17,134 nucleotides of DNA, from the NCBI GenBank assembly GCA_037142435.1, contig JBAXAO010000029.1, positions 1-17,134 of the forward strand, in the 5' to 3' direction. The notes below the pieces were generated by a model, which saw nothing but the letters and a program-made list of their open reading frames with translations, had not been told where the DNA came from and ran no database searches. Positions within the stretch are counted from its first letter, which is position 1. Every line of letters begins with the position of its first letter. The translations under genes were made by a program, and so were the position numbers. This document shows, in pieces, positions 1-6,208 of this stretch. This DNA is from CAIMZW01 sp037142435 (lineage in GTDB: Bacteria; Actinomycetota; Actinomycetes; Nanopelagicales; Nanopelagicaceae).

Positions 1-1994
1 ACTTCGGGAGTACATAAGTAGATCGAAGAGTTAGAGGGCGCGGCGGAATCAATCTGACAATGAGTTGTAACCCAAGTTTCAATTGTTGAGGTGTTGGCTT
101 GATTTCCGTTATTTCCACCCATACCGCCGACCAAAACATACTTCAGATCACCGCTCTTGATTAATTCTTTGAACTTGTCCAACGTCGGTGACGGATCTTG
201 CCCGTCGAATCCACCAACGGGAAGTACGTTCTCACCAGTTGCGGTAATAAATGGTGCGGCGCTCATCCCGCCGAAAGTTGCAAGCAAGTACTTCGTTCCT
301 TCGCGGTGAAGTTTGAGGTAAGAAATAAGGGTCTTGTCGGCACTCTGCCCGAAACCACCACCGGCACCACCTAGCGGAGTTCGAGCGCCACCTGGAAATT
401 GGTCGTGGCGATTGGGATCGCGGAAGTTGCGCGGGTCGAAACTGCCGGAAGGAGGGGCACCAAGAGCCGGTGGATTTCCTAGCCCGAAGTTTCGGGCCCC
501 AGTTGGTCTAGCGCCTGCCGGTCCTCCAAATCCTGCTCCTTCGGTGGTTGGACCTGCCGTCGGATTGATGGAGTTGGCGCGATTCATGACATCTGCGGCC
601 CAGACTGTTGGAGTGGCCAAAATCGAGCCGGCAATGGCAAGAGCAAGTGCAGATTTCAGATACTTACTCCGAGCGATGAACACCAAAAGGATCGCAACCA
701 CGGCCAACACAAGGGCCGCGTAAGGAGCCCACGTGTAGAAGCCTTTATACCTGCCTGAAACCAAACTCATCCAGATCGCACTTCCCACAATGAGCAGGCT
801 CAGCGCTACTTTGAAGAAAAGTTCTTTTCGCTCAAATAAAATTTTTATAGATCCTGGAATTAGGAATGCCATAGGGATGGCAAGTGAGGTTGTGTAGAAC
901 TGGTGCATTCCAGCAACCTTGGAAAACATCAAATAGAAAGTTATAAACCACAGCGAGAAGAAGATGAATCCACCGCGTGCAAATTTGAATTCGGTTTTGC
1001 GAAGCGTTGCGAAACCTAAAACGAGAATTGCAATAATGCTTGTGGGGATTAACCAAGCAATTTGTCCCGCGACTTGATTATTAAAAAGTCGAGCGAATCC
1101 AGATGTGCCACTAAATGGAGGGGTGAAACTTCGGAAAATCGGATTGTCTGTAGAGGATGAAAGTGATTGAGTGGCGCTGAATCTACCCAGACCGTTGTAA
1201 CCAAAAACCATTTCCCAAGCACTGTTGTGATAGGTACCGCCGACATAGGGCCTTGAGGTAGCTGGTGTCATTGTGACGATGATGATCCACGTTAATGAAA
1301 CGGCTAGAGAAGTAATGCCGGCGATTAACAGAGATTTAATTCTTTCTTTCCAAGGCAGTGGTGCAGCAAGCAACCAAGCAAAAATGAGAGCGGGCCAAAC
1401 TGCCCAGGCTTCCAACATATAAGTTTGAAAAGCTAATCCAATCCAAACTCCAGCCCAGATGAGAGAACGCTTGCTTCCAGTTTTCAATGCCGCACTTGCT
1501 CTGTCGGCGGCAATTGCAAGGGAAAGTAGAAAGAATGTTTGTGGTTGATTGGATCGAGCCACTGCCGCGATGATTGGAGTGGTAGCAAGGAGTGCTCCAG
1601 CAAAGAGGCCGGCATAAATTCCGAAATACCTACGAACGGCGAGAGCAATAAAGATTGCTGCACCGATACCTGCAAGCGCATTGGGGGCATCGACGGCCCA
1701 GGTACTAAATCCAAAAATTTTTACAAAGAGTGCGGGGATCCAATACGAACCCGGAATCTTGTCCAGCGAAACCGTCCCGGCTGGGTCCAGACTTCCAAAT
1801 ATGAAATTGGATAAGTTCTTACTCATACTGACGGCTATAGCCGCGTAATACTCAGAGCGGGCCCCGGAAGCCAGCCGCCATAAATAGAGCCAACCAGTAA
1901 AGAGAGCAAGGAGGGCTAGGCCAATCCGCCATTGCCATTGTTCACTGATCCGCGCTGGAGCCGGTGTTTCTTCGGCTAAAGACAGTTCGCTCAT
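1..1994 (-). CDS. GT39/YkcB-like membrane glycosyltransferase (3' end cut by window edge)
   Basis: Probable polyprenyl-phosphate-sugar-dependent glycosyltransferase of the ArnT/PMT superfamily, which transfers sugars on the outer face of the membrane. I translated it by hand from an ATG at 1994; 664 codons stay open to base 1, so the stop lies outside. Residues 1-470 are a multi-helix membrane part. Family-like blocks are SEYYAAIAVSMSKN (47-60), FGSLDPAGTVSLDK (66-79) and RPYVGGTYHNS with FGYNGLGRF (248-272). In many GT39 enzymes an Asp-Glu pair sits in the first outer loop; here it reads Ser-Glu. Residues about 478-550 are a Gly/Pro/Asn-rich linker, followed by an extracytoplasmic domain with TFGGMSAAPFI and VGGFDGQDPSPTL, as in the C-terminal domain of YkcB-type proteins. 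No Shine-Dalgarno is obvious upstream. It is divergent from guaB1 with 81 bp between. The acceptor and the sugar cannot be told from sequence. Confidence 0.85.
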   Translation of the reverse strand, partial: MSELSLAEETPAPARISEQWQWRIGLALLALFTGWLYLWRLASGARSEYYAAIAVSMSKNLSNFIFGSLDPAGTVSLDKIPGSYWIPALFVKIFGFSTWAVDAPNALAGIGAAIFIALAVRRYFGIYAGLFAGALLATTPIIAAVARSNQPQTFFLLSLAIAADRASAALKTGSKRSLIWAGVWIGLAFQTYMLEAWAVWPALIFAWLLAAPLPWKERIKSLLIAGITSLAVSLTWIIIVTMTPATSRPYVGGTYHNSAWEMVFGYNGLGRFSATQSLSSSTDNPIFRSFTPPFSGTSGFARLFNNQVAGQIAWLIPTSIIAILVLGFATLRKTEFKFARGGFIFFSLWFITFYLMFSKVAGMHQFYTTSLAIPMAFLIPGSIKILFERKELFFKVALSLLIVGSAIWMSLVSGRYKGFYTWAPYAALVLAVVAILLVFIARSKYLKSALALAIAGSILATPTVWAADVMNRANSINPTAGPTTEGAGFGGPAGARPTGARNFGLGNPPALGAPPSGSFDPRNFRDPNRHDQFPGGARTPLGGAGGGFGQSADKTLISYLKLHREGTKYLLATFGGMSAAPFITATGENVLPVGGFDGQDPSPTLDKFKELIKSGDLKYVLVGGMGGNNGNQANTSTIETWVTTHCQIDSAAPSNSSIYLCTPE

Positions 1995-2061
1995 AGGCTT
2001 AGTACACCCAATCTTGCTGGGAAAGGTCTCAAAGCCGACCGAGATAGCGGATAAATAAAGG

Positions 2062-2067
2062 TATAGT
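2062..2067 (+). promoter_or_regulatory. -10 hexamer TATAGT of guaB1, probably giving a leaderless transcript
   Basis: TATAGT ends eight bases before the GTG start at 2076. Transcription normally begins 6-8 bases after the -10, so it would start at or next to the start codon. No Shine-Dalgarno is visible between the hexamer and the GTG. No convincing -35 is seen at 16-18 bp spacing. Leaderless mRNAs are common in actinobacteria. Confidence 0.5.
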
Positions 2068-2075
2068 TTTGCCAC

Positions 2076-3512
2076 GTGCGTTTCTTAAATAATCCTTCGT
2101 ATGACCTGACCTATGACGATGTCTTCATGGTCCCCAGCAAATCTGAGATTTCAAGTCGTATGGATGTCGACCTTAACTCGCAAGATCACACCGGCACCAC
2201 CATCCCGATTGTCGTTGCCAATATGACGGCAATCTCTGGTCGCCGAATGGCAGAAACCATTGCGCGCCGCGGCGGCATAGCAGTGATCCCCCAAGATATT
2301 CCGTTAGAAATCGTTGCTGATGTGATTGCCTGGGTAAAAGCGCGCCACACTTTCTTTGATACGCCTGTGACATTGAATCCTTCCGAGACTGTTGCTGATG
2401 CGATTGATCTTCTTAATAAGCGCGCACATGGTGCACTCATCGTGGTTGAAGACGGAAAGCCTGTCGGCATAATTACCGAAGCCGATTGTCAGAGCGTTGA
2501 TCGATTTACCCAACTGCACCGAATTATGAGTAAAGACTTGGTGACTCTTCCCGATACCGTCACTCCACATGAAGCCTTCGACTTTTTACATTCCAATCGA
2601 CGTAGATTGGCGCCGGTCGTAGATTCGCAAGGAAACCTCGTTGGGATCCTCACCCGGATCGCGGCGCTTCGCGCGACGCTATATAAGCCCGCTCTAGATG
2701 CAAGCGGAAAACTTCGAGTAGCTGCCGCAGTAGGAATTAATGGTGACGTGGCTGGAAAAGCGAAGACGCTGATCGATGCCGGCGCAGACGTTCTCGTTGT
2801 CGACACCGCACATGGTCATCAAAATAAAATGATCGAGGCGCTGAAAGCAATCCGCACGCTGAATCCATCTATTCCGATCGTTGCCGGAAACGTAGTCACA
2901 GCCGAAGGAACCAGGGCGCTCATCGAAGCAGGTGCCGACATTATTAAAGTAGGCGTGGGTCCAGGTGCGATGTGCACCACTCGCATGCAAACTGGCGTTG
3001 GCCGTCCCCAATTTTCTGCAGTCTTGGAGTGCTCAGCAGAAGCCAAAAAATATGGCAAGCATGTTTGGGCCGATGGTGGAGTGCGTCACCCTCGCGACGT
3101 TGCCTTGGCACTTGCCGCTGGCGCTTCGCAAGTAATGATCGGGTCTTGGTTTGCTGGAACTCTCGAATCACCGAGCGATCTCAATCGGGACGCAAACGGT
3201 GCCTTATATAAGGAATCCTTTGGCATGGCCTCTGCGCGTGCTGTTGCCGCACGAACCGCAACTGAAGATGCATTTGACCGTGCCCGCAAGGCGCTCTTTG
3301 AAGAAGGAATCTCTTCTTCGCGAATGTACATAAACCCAGCTCGTCCTGGTGTTGAAGATTTACTCGATGAGATTATTGCCGGCCTGCGTTCGTCCTGCAC
3401 TTATGCCGGCGCCTCGAGCCTCACCGACTTTCATGAAAAAGCGGTCGTTGGAATTCAATCTGCTGCTGGTTATGCCGAAGGTCGTCCACTGCATTCTTCT
3501 TGGCGTTCTTGA
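2076..3512 (+). CDS. guaB1: GuaB1-family IMPDH/GMP-reductase-like protein with CBS pair
   Basis: A TIM-barrel enzyme of the IMP dehydrogenase/GMP reductase family, acting in cytoplasmic purine interconversion. At 478 residues it is close to full-length IMPDH. The catalytic loop GVGPGAMCTTRMQTGVG carries the nucleophile Cys300. VVDTAHGH (241-248), VAGNVVTAEG (269-278) and WADGGVRHPRD (331-341) are the NAD- and phosphate-binding strands of the barrel. A CBS pair spans roughly residues 95-200, with GKPVGIITEAD and GNLVGILTRIA. The C-terminal flap lacks the usual IMPDH EGRVP-type context and reads PARPGVEDLLDEIIAGL, as in actinobacterial GuaB1. GuaB1 of mycobacteria has been reported to act as a GMP reductase, so that activity is more likely than IMP oxidation; this is from family knowledge. 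The GTG start is chosen because MRFLNNPSYDLTYDDVF matches the family N-terminus and the -10 fits a leaderless start. It is convergent with the small membrane gene, whose stop codon abuts it. Confidence 0.9.
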   Translation: MRFLNNPSYDLTYDDVFMVPSKSEISSRMDVDLNSQDHTGTTIPIVVANMTAISGRRMAETIARRGGIAVIPQDIPLEIVADVIAWVKARHTFFDTPVTLNPSETVADAIDLLNKRAHGALIVVEDGKPVGIITEADCQSVDRFTQLHRIMSKDLVTLPDTVTPHEAFDFLHSNRRRLAPVVDSQGNLVGILTRIAALRATLYKPALDASGKLRVAAAVGINGDVAGKAKTLIDAGADVLVVDTAHGHQNKMIEALKAIRTLNPSIPIVAGNVVTAEGTRALIEAGADIIKVGVGPGAMCTTRMQTGVGRPQFSAVLECSAEAKKYGKHVWADGGVRHPRDVALALAAGASQVMIGSWFAGTLESPSDLNRDANGALYKESFGMASARAVAARTATEDAFDRARKALFEEGISSSRMYINPARPGVEDLLDEIIAGLRSSCTYAGASSLTDFHEKAVVGIQSAAGYAEGRPLHSSWRS

Positions 3513-3755
3513 TCAATCCACCATTCGTGGTGGATCATCAGAGTCATCAAAGGGCTCGCGCGGCTGGGATAATTTCCAGTACATATAAAGAATGAATACC
3601 CCAAAGAAGGGCCATTCGAAAACGTAGACCCAACTTCGATGGTTGCCATCTAGCGCCCGTTGAAATTCGAATACGCCCAAGAGAGCACAAACGGGTATCG
3701 CCATCAAGATCCATTTTCGCTTTGGATCTAGGTGCGGCGGCGGTTGCTCACTCAT
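3513..3755 (-). CDS. small two-helix membrane protein, ctaG partner
   Basis: An 80-residue protein of unknown function. A short Pro-rich N-terminus (MSEQPPPHLDPKRK) precedes two hydrophobic segments, about residues 15-31 and 42-61 (WVYVFEWPFFGVFILYMYWK), and an acidic tail (FDDSDDPPRMVD). The start ATG overlaps the end of ctaG by eight bases with no strong Shine-Dalgarno, which points to translational coupling. The pairing suggests a small accessory or assembly subunit for the copper oxidase, but that is inference from position only. Its stop codon directly abuts the guaB1 stop, and its last codons form one arm of the hairpin at 3516-3535. I do not recognise a named family with certainty. Confidence 0.75.
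   Translation of the reverse strand: MSEQPPPHLDPKRKWILMAIPVCALLGVFEFQRALDGNHRSWVYVFEWPFFGVFILYMYWKLSQPREPFDDSDDPPRMVD
3516..3535. terminator. TTCG-loop hairpin between convergent guaB1 and the ctaG unit
   Basis: ATCCACCA, TTCG loop, then TGGTGGAT: a perfect 8-bp stem on a stable tetraloop. Flanking TGAT and ATCA can pair further around small bulges. It lies four bases after the guaB1 stop and inside the last codons of the opposing 80-residue gene. Neither side has a T-tract, so it is not a classical intrinsic terminator. It could act as a bidirectional 3' boundary or RNA-stabilising stem. Confidence 0.5.
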
Positions 3756-4560
3756 CTTCTAATTCTGCCAAATTCTTCTCATGCGCAAACCAATCTTTGG
3801 CCGCTATCACCACCCACATGGAATCAATGAGCATACCCATGGCCCACATCAAAGCCCCACCGGTGTGCTGATCGCGCAGAGAGGTCACAGTTGCCGATGC
3901 CTGACCAGAATGTTGGTGAGATGCAAAATGAACGCTGTGCAGTAATTTATTTCCCGAATAAAGAAAGAATCCGGTCATCGTCTCAGGCAACATCATGGCA
4001 AAGAGCGAACCCAAGCGCACCGCATAAGAAACTGGATATGGGGTGGGATTACCATCGAGGACGGGGTAGTAATAAATAACTCCGCCTAATAAGAAGAGTA
4101 TGAGTTCAAGACAATGGACATTTGAATTGAGCATTCCAGCATTCGCTAATGGCCCGAAATGAGTCGCAATCAGAGTCGCTAAAAAGATAACAAAGCCAAT
4201 CTGTGGCTTGAACAAGATACGAATAACCTTTAGCGAGGCTAACCCCCGAGCCAATCTCTGCAATCGTGGGAATCTGGAGTTGAGCAAAACCTTAAAAGGT
4301 GAGCCCAGAACAATCAGCGGAGAGATCAGCATCATCAGCAGAATGTGTTGAACCATGTGTACCCAGAAGATCCGGACCGCGATATGTGGGACTGGACCCA
4401 CCAAAACCACTGTGGTGAGCGTCATCGCCAGGTAAAACAGACTTTGCCGCCACTTGGATACTTGGTGGCTGGCTGGCCGCTCCAGGCGGTACCAAAGCAC
4501 GGTGGCAAGAAGCAGGGCGCCAAAGAGCAGATCCCACGTCGGATTGAGCTTCATAACCAC
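3748..4560 (-). CDS. ctaG: CtaG-type cytochrome c oxidase assembly membrane protein
   Basis: Member of the Caa3-type CtaG family, a polytopic membrane protein implicated in copper delivery to, or assembly of, heme-copper oxidases. It has 270 residues with about seven hydrophobic segments. Family hallmarks are HMVQHILLM (68-76) with His68 and His72, His149 ahead of a membrane helix (VHCLELILFLLGG), and a late Asp-x-x-x-Gly-Gly-x-x-x-Trp block (DQHTGGALMW, 230-239). A His-rich loop, HSVHFASHQHSG (208-219), adds further possible metal ligands. Two starts are possible: GTG at 4560 or ATG at 4554. The AGGTGG just upstream of the ATG is only two bases away, too close to be a normal ribosome site, so I keep the GTG. 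The neighbouring divergent oxidase operon supports the assembly role. This family differs from Cox11, which is also called CtaG in proteobacteria. Confidence 0.85.
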   Translation of the reverse strand: MVMKLNPTWDLLFGALLLATVLWYRLERPASHQVSKWRQSLFYLAMTLTTVVLVGPVPHIAVRIFWVHMVQHILLMMLISPLIVLGSPFKVLLNSRFPRLQRLARGLASLKVIRILFKPQIGFVIFLATLIATHFGPLANAGMLNSNVHCLELILFLLGGVIYYYPVLDGNPTPYPVSYAVRLGSLFAMMLPETMTGFFLYSGNKLLHSVHFASHQHSGQASATVTSLRDQHTGGALMWAMGMLIDSMWVVIAAKDWFAHEKNLAELEDE

Positions 4561-4682
4561 CTAACGAGTGCTAGCACTTAAACAACGGGTCTAGTTTTAT
4601 ATGCCCTTCAAGGAGTTCCCTAAACATACTCTCAGGCGTACCCTCGCGGAATACTTTCTCGATCCTCACGAAAGGCAGGAAT
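4561..4682. promoter_or_regulatory. divergent intergenic region between ctaG and the oxidase operon
   Basis: These 122 bp must hold promoters in both directions. It contains the 12-bp palindrome listed separately, a TATATG/TTTTATAT stretch near 4594-4602, and a TACTTT hexamer at 4653-4658 that could be a -10 for the rightward operon. AAAGG at 4671-4675, seven bases before the GTG at 4683, is a good Shine-Dalgarno for the cupredoxin gene. No -35 is convincing. Confidence 0.4.
4567..4578. promoter_or_regulatory. perfect 12-bp palindrome AGTGCTAGCACT, candidate operator
   Basis: The sequence is identical on both strands and centred seven to eighteen bases upstream of the ctaG start, where it would overlap the ctaG core promoter. 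A dyad this exact between divergent copper-oxidase genes is a reasonable binding site for a dimeric regulator. It resembles half-sites of the HrcA/CIRCE element (TTAGCACTC), but the halves are in the opposite order and there is no 9-bp spacer, so it is not CIRCE. The cognate regulator is unknown. Confidence 0.35.
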
Positions 4683-5414
4683 GTGACCACTTCGACAGAA
4701 AATCGAAAGAGGTTTTCGATTGGCGGATTGGTTTTTGTGTTGCTTGGTGTGGCGGTCGTCTCATTAGTGGGCGTCGTTCTTCATCACCTAAGCGCTGATC
4801 CACAGAAACCTTTATATGCAACTAAATCATCGCAAACTATTAGCATTGACGGAAAAGATTATCCAAAAGCATCAGCCGTGATGGGTGTCTATCCAGATAA
4901 AGCTACTGCTGCCGAACATGGTTACAAATCGAATAACAAGGATTGGGTGCAATACGGACCTTCTACACATTTGGTTCTGCCCGCCCACACATATGTGACG
5001 GTAACTCTTCATGTCTACGACAGCGGTGAAGCACTAAACCATGCTTACTTTGGAAAAGTTGTCGGCACTGTGGGCGGCACAATGAATATTGACGGCACTG
5101 ATGTCACAAATGTTCCTTACGACCAAGTGCAACATACTTTCACTTTGCATGGATTGCCAACATCCACACAAGATCCTTTGTTCGTGAATGTTCCACTTCC
5201 ACGCGTAGCCACCGATGATCAAGATAACTTCTTGCCAACTAAAGATGCTGGCACCAATTACAAGGGCCACACCGTCACCTTCTCATTCCTCACTGGCGGA
5301 GCCGGGGAATATGTCTGGAACTGCGAATACCCATGTGGTGATGGCACGTACCAAAAATTTGGCGCAGTCATGGGTCAACTTGGATATATGTCCGGAAAGG
5401 TGACTGTCGCATGA
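4683..5414 (+). CDS. membrane-anchored cupredoxin, first gene of oxidase operon
   Basis: A 243-residue protein with one N-terminal membrane helix (about 12-34) and an extracytoplasmic beta-rich domain of cupredoxin type. The C-terminal metal-site block has Cys214 and Cys218 (WNCEYPCG), Met230 (GAVMG) and GYMSGKV (234-240). The earlier HTFTLHGL (151-158) and LNHAYF (118-123) supply histidines. CxxxC resembles a CuA loop, but the His expected four residues after the second Cys is absent (Thr222 there) and the Met is displaced. It therefore belongs to a CxxxCG-x-M-x-GYM cupredoxin class rather than being a standard CuA domain. Its ATGA overlap with subunit II indicates co-translation. Plausible roles are electron donor to CuA, copper carrier, or accessory subunit; sequence alone does not choose. 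The GTG start is supported by AAAGG seven bases upstream. I give no gene symbol. Confidence 0.8.
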   Translation: MTTSTENRKRFSIGGLVFVLLGVAVVSLVGVVLHHLSADPQKPLYATKSSQTISIDGKDYPKASAVMGVYPDKATAAEHGYKSNNKDWVQYGPSTHLVLPAHTYVTVTLHVYDSGEALNHAYFGKVVGTVGGTMNIDGTDVTNVPYDQVQHTFTLHGLPTSTQDPLFVNVPLPRVATDDQDNFLPTKDAGTNYKGHTVTFSFLTGGAGEYVWNCEYPCGDGTYQKFGAVMGQLGYMSGKVTVA

Positions 5415-6208
5415 GTAGCCACGATCACGATGATGAACAATTACCTCCAACTCCAGGCGAGCGTTTTGCCAAAGTCTTAAAAGGTAAAGATGTTCAACAA
5501 GCATTTGCCCTTGGGGTTTTCTTCACGTTGGTTTTCGTTGTATTAGGTTGGAAGTTCTATCCCAAGTGGATGCCAACCATCATGTCTACGGATATGAAAG
5601 CTAATGAAGCTCTCATAGTCGCATTTACATATATTTCTGCACCGATTTGCGGTTTGGTTCTTGGTATTGCAAGTTACACCTTCCTGCAAAGGCATCGCGG
5701 AAATACTCCTCCCGAAGATGGCCCAGCGATTCGTACGCATGGACCGCTCGTTGTTGTTTGGAGCGTTGTTACCAGTCTCTTTGCGTTGCTTGCGATCATC
5801 TGGGGCATCGTTGAACTCAATGTTGGCTCTGAAGCAGCGGCAGCGGAAGCTAAAACTGCGCTCGTGGTCAATGTGACTGGTTCGCAATGGGTCTGGACAT
5901 TTGAATACCCAGCCCAAGGAATCGAAACCAACGAACTTAATCTTCCGCTTGATCGACCAGTCATCTTCAACGTGATTTCTGCCGACGTCAATCACTCGTT
6001 CTGGCCAGTACAACTTGGTGTCAAAGTAGATGCGAATCGCTTGGAAAAAACGGTTGTGCATACGACACCAACTCGATTGGGGCCAATTGATGTTAAGTGC
6101 GCCGAACTGTGCGGGCTCTATCACGCATATATGGAAACGGGCGGAAACATAATGACCACCACCAATTTCGATAACTGGGTAACTGCTCAAGGAGGTCACA
6201 ACGCATGA
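5411..6208 (+). CDS. ctaC: cytochrome c oxidase subunit II (CuA subunit)
   Basis: Accepts electrons through the binuclear CuA centre and passes them to heme a in subunit I. The complete ligand set is present: His195 (DVNHSFW), then CAELCGLYHAYM with Cys230, Glu232, Cys234, His238 and Met241. Aromatic Trp160 and Trp162 (SQWVWTFEYP) match the conserved electron-entry patch. Intact CuA means the donor is a soluble or tethered cytochrome c or cupredoxin, not quinol. There are three hydrophobic segments before the CuA domain (about 29-50, 67-93 and 111-135) where classical subunit II has two. The N-terminus is His/Asp-rich (SSHDHDDEQ). There is no lipobox and no fused cytochrome c domain. It overlaps the cupredoxin gene upstream and subunit I downstream by four bases each (ATGA). 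Confidence 0.93.
   Translation: MSSHDHDDEQLPPTPGERFAKVLKGKDVQQAFALGVFFTLVFVVLGWKFYPKWMPTIMSTDMKANEALIVAFTYISAPICGLVLGIASYTFLQRHRGNTPPEDGPAIRTHGPLVVVWSVVTSLFALLAIIWGIVELNVGSEAAAAEAKTALVVNVTGSQWVWTFEYPAQGIETNELNLPLDRPVIFNVISADVNHSFWPVQLGVKVDANRLEKTVVHTTPTRLGPIDVKCAELCGLYHAYMETGGNIMTTTNFDNWVTAQGGHNA

Noticed and set aside
334..723. 129-codon open frame on the + strand
   Set aside because: It is antisense to the Gly/Pro-rich linker of the GT39 gene; GC-rich codons there suppress stops. No ribosome site and only low-complexity sequence.
4567..4578. CIRCE heat-shock operator
   Set aside because: CIRCE is TTAGCACTC, nine bases, GAGTGCTAA. Here the halves are in reverse order and directly fused.
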